Under the pieces are notes generated by a model. The model was not told the DNA's origin and ran no database searches. It saw nothing but the letters and a program-made list of their open reading frames with translations. Made by a program: the position numbers and the translations under genes. From contig CALBKL010000301.1 of the NCBI GenBank assembly GCA_937895985.1, forward strand, positions 1 through 8,466: a stretch of 8,466 bases of DNA, in the 5' to 3' direction. The DNA comes from an uncultured Solobacterium sp. Lineage in GTDB: Bacteria > Bacillota_I > Bacilli_A > Erysipelotrichales > Erysipelotrichaceae. Below are positions 5,911 to 8,466 of this stretch, one piece after another. The first letter of the stretch is position 1, and every line of letters starts with the position of its first letter.

Positions 5911-7650
5911 ATGATAGATAAAAAACTTTTAGCCCTTTTAGGGCATAATAAAAAATATATATTCTATGCAGTTGGTCTTATGATAGTGGGTTTATTTGCT
6001 AATCTTGCAATCACCGCATCCATCTGTTATGCCATTCAATATGCTGCAGAATATACATCCTCTGGTAGTAATGCACAAGGGTTCATTCTACCGGCGGTGA
6101 TTGTAATCATTGCGATGACAATCCGTTATGTAACTTCTCGTAGTATTGGAGACTTGAAGGATACATTAGGAAGAAATGTGAAGAAGGATTTGCGTCAGAA
6201 AATCTATGACAAGATTATCAAGCTTGGTGTTCGTACTACCGACAATATGAGTATGGCTGGTTTAACACAGTTATCCATGGAAGGTGTTGAACAGTTAGAC
6301 CTATACTATTCTGCATATATTCCACAATTCTTTTATGCGATGATTGCTCCTATCATTTTGTTTATCGTCACTGTACGTATCAATTGGGCTGTTGCACTTG
6401 TATTACTTGCATGCGTTCCACTCATTCCAATGTCCATTATTGCGGTATCCCGTTACGCAAAGAAAATCTTTGCGAAGTATTGGGGTAAATACACATCCAT
6501 GGGAGATAGTTTCCTAGATAGTGTACAAGGACTAAAAGAACTAAAGATCTTCCAAGCAGACGCTGCACAAAATATCAAGATGAACGAAACAAGCGAAGAA
6601 TTCCGCAAGATTACGATGAAGGTATTAGTCATGCAGCTAGCTAGTACAACAATTATGGACATGGTTGCATATGGTGGTGCTGGTCTTGGCATTGCCTTAA
6701 CAATTCACGCTGTTGTAAACGGAAGCCTATCTGCTTACGCAGCACTATTCTTAATTCTTGTAGCAGTAGACTTCTTCTTACCACTACGTGCATTCGGTTC
6801 TGCCTTCCATATTGCCATGAATGGTGCAAGTGCTGGCAATAAGATTCTATCCCTGCTTGCTCAGCCAGATCCAGTATGGGGTAGTGAAACAGTAGATAGT
6901 ACAGAGATTACAGTGAAGGATGTTACCTTCTCTTACGATGGAAAACGTGATGTTTTAAAACATGCATCCATGAACTTTGATTCGACTGGTATGCATGCAA
7001 TTGTCGGTGAATCCGGTTCAGGAAAGTCTACAGTTGTAAATTTACTATTAGGTGCATATCACCCTCAACAAGGTTCTATCCTTGTTGGAAATAAACGACT
7101 AGAGACATTAAGTAGAGATGCATATTACTCTCATATATCAGTCGTAAGTTATAACACCTATATCTTTAATGAAACGATTCGTCAAAACTTTGCGCTAGCT
7201 AAAGCTAACGTTACAGATGAAGAAATCTATAACGCTCTTAAGAAAGTTAACCTCTATGACTTCATTATTGATAACGGCGGTCTAGATAAAGTCATTACAG
7301 AAGACGCCGCAAATATCTCTGGTGGCCAGAAACAACGACTAGCACTTGCAATCAATCTAGTCGCAAACAAAGATATCTACATCTTTGATGAAGCCACAAG
7401 TAATATCGATATTGAAAGCGAAGCTATCATCATGAATAACATCAAAGAACTCTCCAAAGAAAAATCCGTTATTGTGATCTCACACCGTCTAGCAAATGTC
7501 ATTGCGGCTGATACCATTTACTACATCGAAGATGGAGAAGTGAAGGAACATGGTACACATGAAGAACTTATGAACATGCATGAAGGTTATGCAAAACTAT
7601 ATACAACCCAAAAGAACTTAGAAGAAGGCTATACGGAGGTAATCGCATGA
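5911..7650 (+). CDS. CydD-like ABC transporter permease/ATP-binding subunit
   Basis: From ATG 5911 the protein has 579 residues, the usual size of a half ABC exporter with membrane and nucleotide-binding domains fused. Residues 1 to about 325 hold six membrane segments. The GVEQLDLYYSAYIPQ stretch (from 125) and FLDSVQGLKELKIFQA resemble CydD. The ATPase domain has Walker A GESGSGKST (366-374), signature ISGGQ (469-473), Walker B IFDEA (Asp493, Glu494) and H-loop SHR (His525). Unusually, the Q-loop position is Tyr414 (VVSYNTYIF) where Gln is normal. CydDC exports cysteine and glutathione in Escherichia coli and is needed for cytochrome bd assembly; no cydAB is in this window, so the substrate is inferred. 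AAAGGA (5896-5901) lies 9 nt before the start. The open frame extends upstream to a TTG inside the terminator, which is rejected. It overlaps the next gene by 4 nt (ATGA). Confidence 0.85.
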   Translation: MIDKKLLALLGHNKKYIFYAVGLMIVGLFANLAITASICYAIQYAAEYTSSGSNAQGFILPAVIVIIAMTIRYVTSRSIGDLKDTLGRNVKKDLRQKIYDKIIKLGVRTTDNMSMAGLTQLSMEGVEQLDLYYSAYIPQFFYAMIAPIILFIVTVRINWAVALVLLACVPLIPMSIIAVSRYAKKIFAKYWGKYTSMGDSFLDSVQGLKELKIFQADAAQNIKMNETSEEFRKITMKVLVMQLASTTIMDMVAYGGAGLGIALTIHAVVNGSLSAYAALFLILVAVDFFLPLRAFGSAFHIAMNGASAGNKILSLLAQPDPVWGSETVDSTEITVKDVTFSYDGKRDVLKHASMNFDSTGMHAIVGESGSGKSTVVNLLLGAYHPQQGSILVGNKRLETLSRDAYYSHISVVSYNTYIFNETIRQNFALAKANVTDEEIYNALKKVNLYDFIIDNGGLDKVITEDAANISGGQKQRLALAINLVANKDIYIFDEATSNIDIESEAIIMNNIKELSKEKSVIVISHRLANVIAADTIYYIEDGEVKEHGTHEELMNMHEGYAKLYTTQKNLEEGYTEVIA

Positions 7651-8466
7651 AAAACGAGAAATATATCCGCCGTAGCGGCGCTAAAATCATGGCAAGTCTC
7701 ATCACCTTACTAGGTTCACTTGCATATATCATGATTCTTGCTGTAATAAATGGTTCTATCGGTTTCATCGTTGCGATGGGTGTAACACTCATGGGTGCAG
7801 TTGGTATCGCCAAATCACTTGGTGAAGCAATCCCTCTATCCTATGGAACAATCATTGCTTTAACAATTGGCTTTGGTGTATTACGTGGTTTCTTACGTTA
7901 CCTCGAACAATATAGCAACCACTACATCGCATTTAAACTTCTAGCAGTATTACGTGACAAGATTTTCCGCGCATTGCGTATTCTTTGCCCAGCAAAACTT
8001 GAAAGTAAACAAAAAGGCGCAATCATCTCCATGATTACAGCCGATATTGAAACGCTAGAAGTATTCTACGCGCATACGATCTCTCCGATATGCATTGCAA
8101 TTATTGTATCAACCTGCGTTACGTTATTTGTTGGTTTTACAGTAAACTGGTATCTTGCGCTTATCGCATTACTTGGATATCTAACGATCGGTTTGATTGT
8201 CCCAATGATTTCTTCTGCTAGATTAAAGGAATCTGGTGTACGTTACCGTGCTGAATTTTCATCCTTTAACGCTTACTTCTTAGATAGTATTAAAGGTATT
8301 AAAGATATCGTGCTCATGCACGCACAAGACCAACGTAAAGATGAAGTAAATAAACGCTCCGATTCTCTTCTTCTTGAAACAAAGAAGATGAAGCACGATA
8401 CAGCGAAAGCGACTGCAGAAACAGAACTAAGCGTTTCAATCTTCATCATCCTTACACTCATTGTAG
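7647..8466 (+). CDS. CydC-like ABC transporter subunit (partial, C-terminus off window)
   Basis: The first 273 residues are present; the ATPase domain lies beyond the right edge. The visible part is the membrane domain, with hydrophobic segments near residues 14-35, 36-56, 67-83, 147-168 and 170-190, and another starting at the window end. RYLEQYSNHYIAFKLLAVLR, beginning at Arg84, and the following ADIETLEVFYAHTISPI resemble CydC (RYxER, LLAxLR, DIDxLxxFYxxxxxP patterns). It should pair with the upstream CydD-like subunit as a heterodimeric exporter. The start overlaps the CydD-like stop (ATGA), with GGAGGT at 7635-7640 and a 6-nt spacer, the strongest ribosome binding site in the window, so both subunits are likely made in balance. 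An alternative name is a generic amino-acid or peptide-type ABC exporter subunit. Confidence 0.82.
   Translation, partial: MKNEKYIRRSGAKIMASLITLLGSLAYIMILAVINGSIGFIVAMGVTLMGAVGIAKSLGEAIPLSYGTIIALTIGFGVLRGFLRYLEQYSNHYIAFKLLAVLRDKIFRALRILCPAKLESKQKGAIISMITADIETLEVFYAHTISPICIAIIVSTCVTLFVGFTVNWYLALIALLGYLTIGLIVPMISSARLKESGVRYRAEFSSFNAYFLDSIKGIKDIVLMHAQDQRKDEVNKRSDSLLLETKKMKHDTAKATAETELSVSIFIILTLIV

Overview
The window looks like chromosomal DNA from a low-GC, Gram-positive Bacillota. The evidence is AT-rich intergenic sequence, strong AGGAG-type ribosome binding sites, intrinsic terminators, an XpaC-like protein and a CbbX/SpoVK-like AAA+ ATPase. An Erysipelotrichia-like anaerobe is my best guess, but it rests on general resemblance and not on a marker gene. 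No rRNA, tRNA, CRISPR array, transposase or phage cluster was seen.

Left half, all minus strand. Bases 1-428 hold the N-terminal part of a YeeE/YedE-type sulfur-compound (thiosulfate/selenium family) membrane transporter, cut by the window edge. Next, at 709-1776, is a single-gene unit for an exported cell-wall hydrolase: signal peptide, two Ig-like domains, phage-tail-lysozyme-type catalytic domain. It has its own promoter and terminator. Then comes a tightly coupled two-gene operon, read from 5119 down to 2010. It encodes a membrane-anchored protein with an XpaC-like C-terminus, followed by a 714-residue tandem AAA+ protein. In that protein a degenerate Clp-like module precedes an intact CbbX/SpoVK-like module. 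The operon ends in a 17-bp perfect hairpin.

Right half, all plus strand. A divergent promoter region (5120-5254) separates the operon from a single-domain ChrA-family transporter (5255-5803), which has a textbook terminator. After it comes a CydD-like/CydC-like heterodimeric ABC exporter pair (5911-7650 and 7647 to the window end). The two genes overlap by 4 bp, and the second is truncated by the window edge.

How the genes may work together: the CydDC-like pair should form one heterodimeric exporter, with cysteine or glutathione as substrates in the characterised homologue. The XpaC-like and AAA+ proteins should act together at the membrane. Several neighbours (YeeE, ChrA, CydDC, XpaC-like) belong to families tied to sulfur compounds, oxyanions or thiols. 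A shared theme is possible, but only adjacency supports it. The least familiar element is the XpaC-like/tandem AAA+ pair, which I cannot match to a named system.
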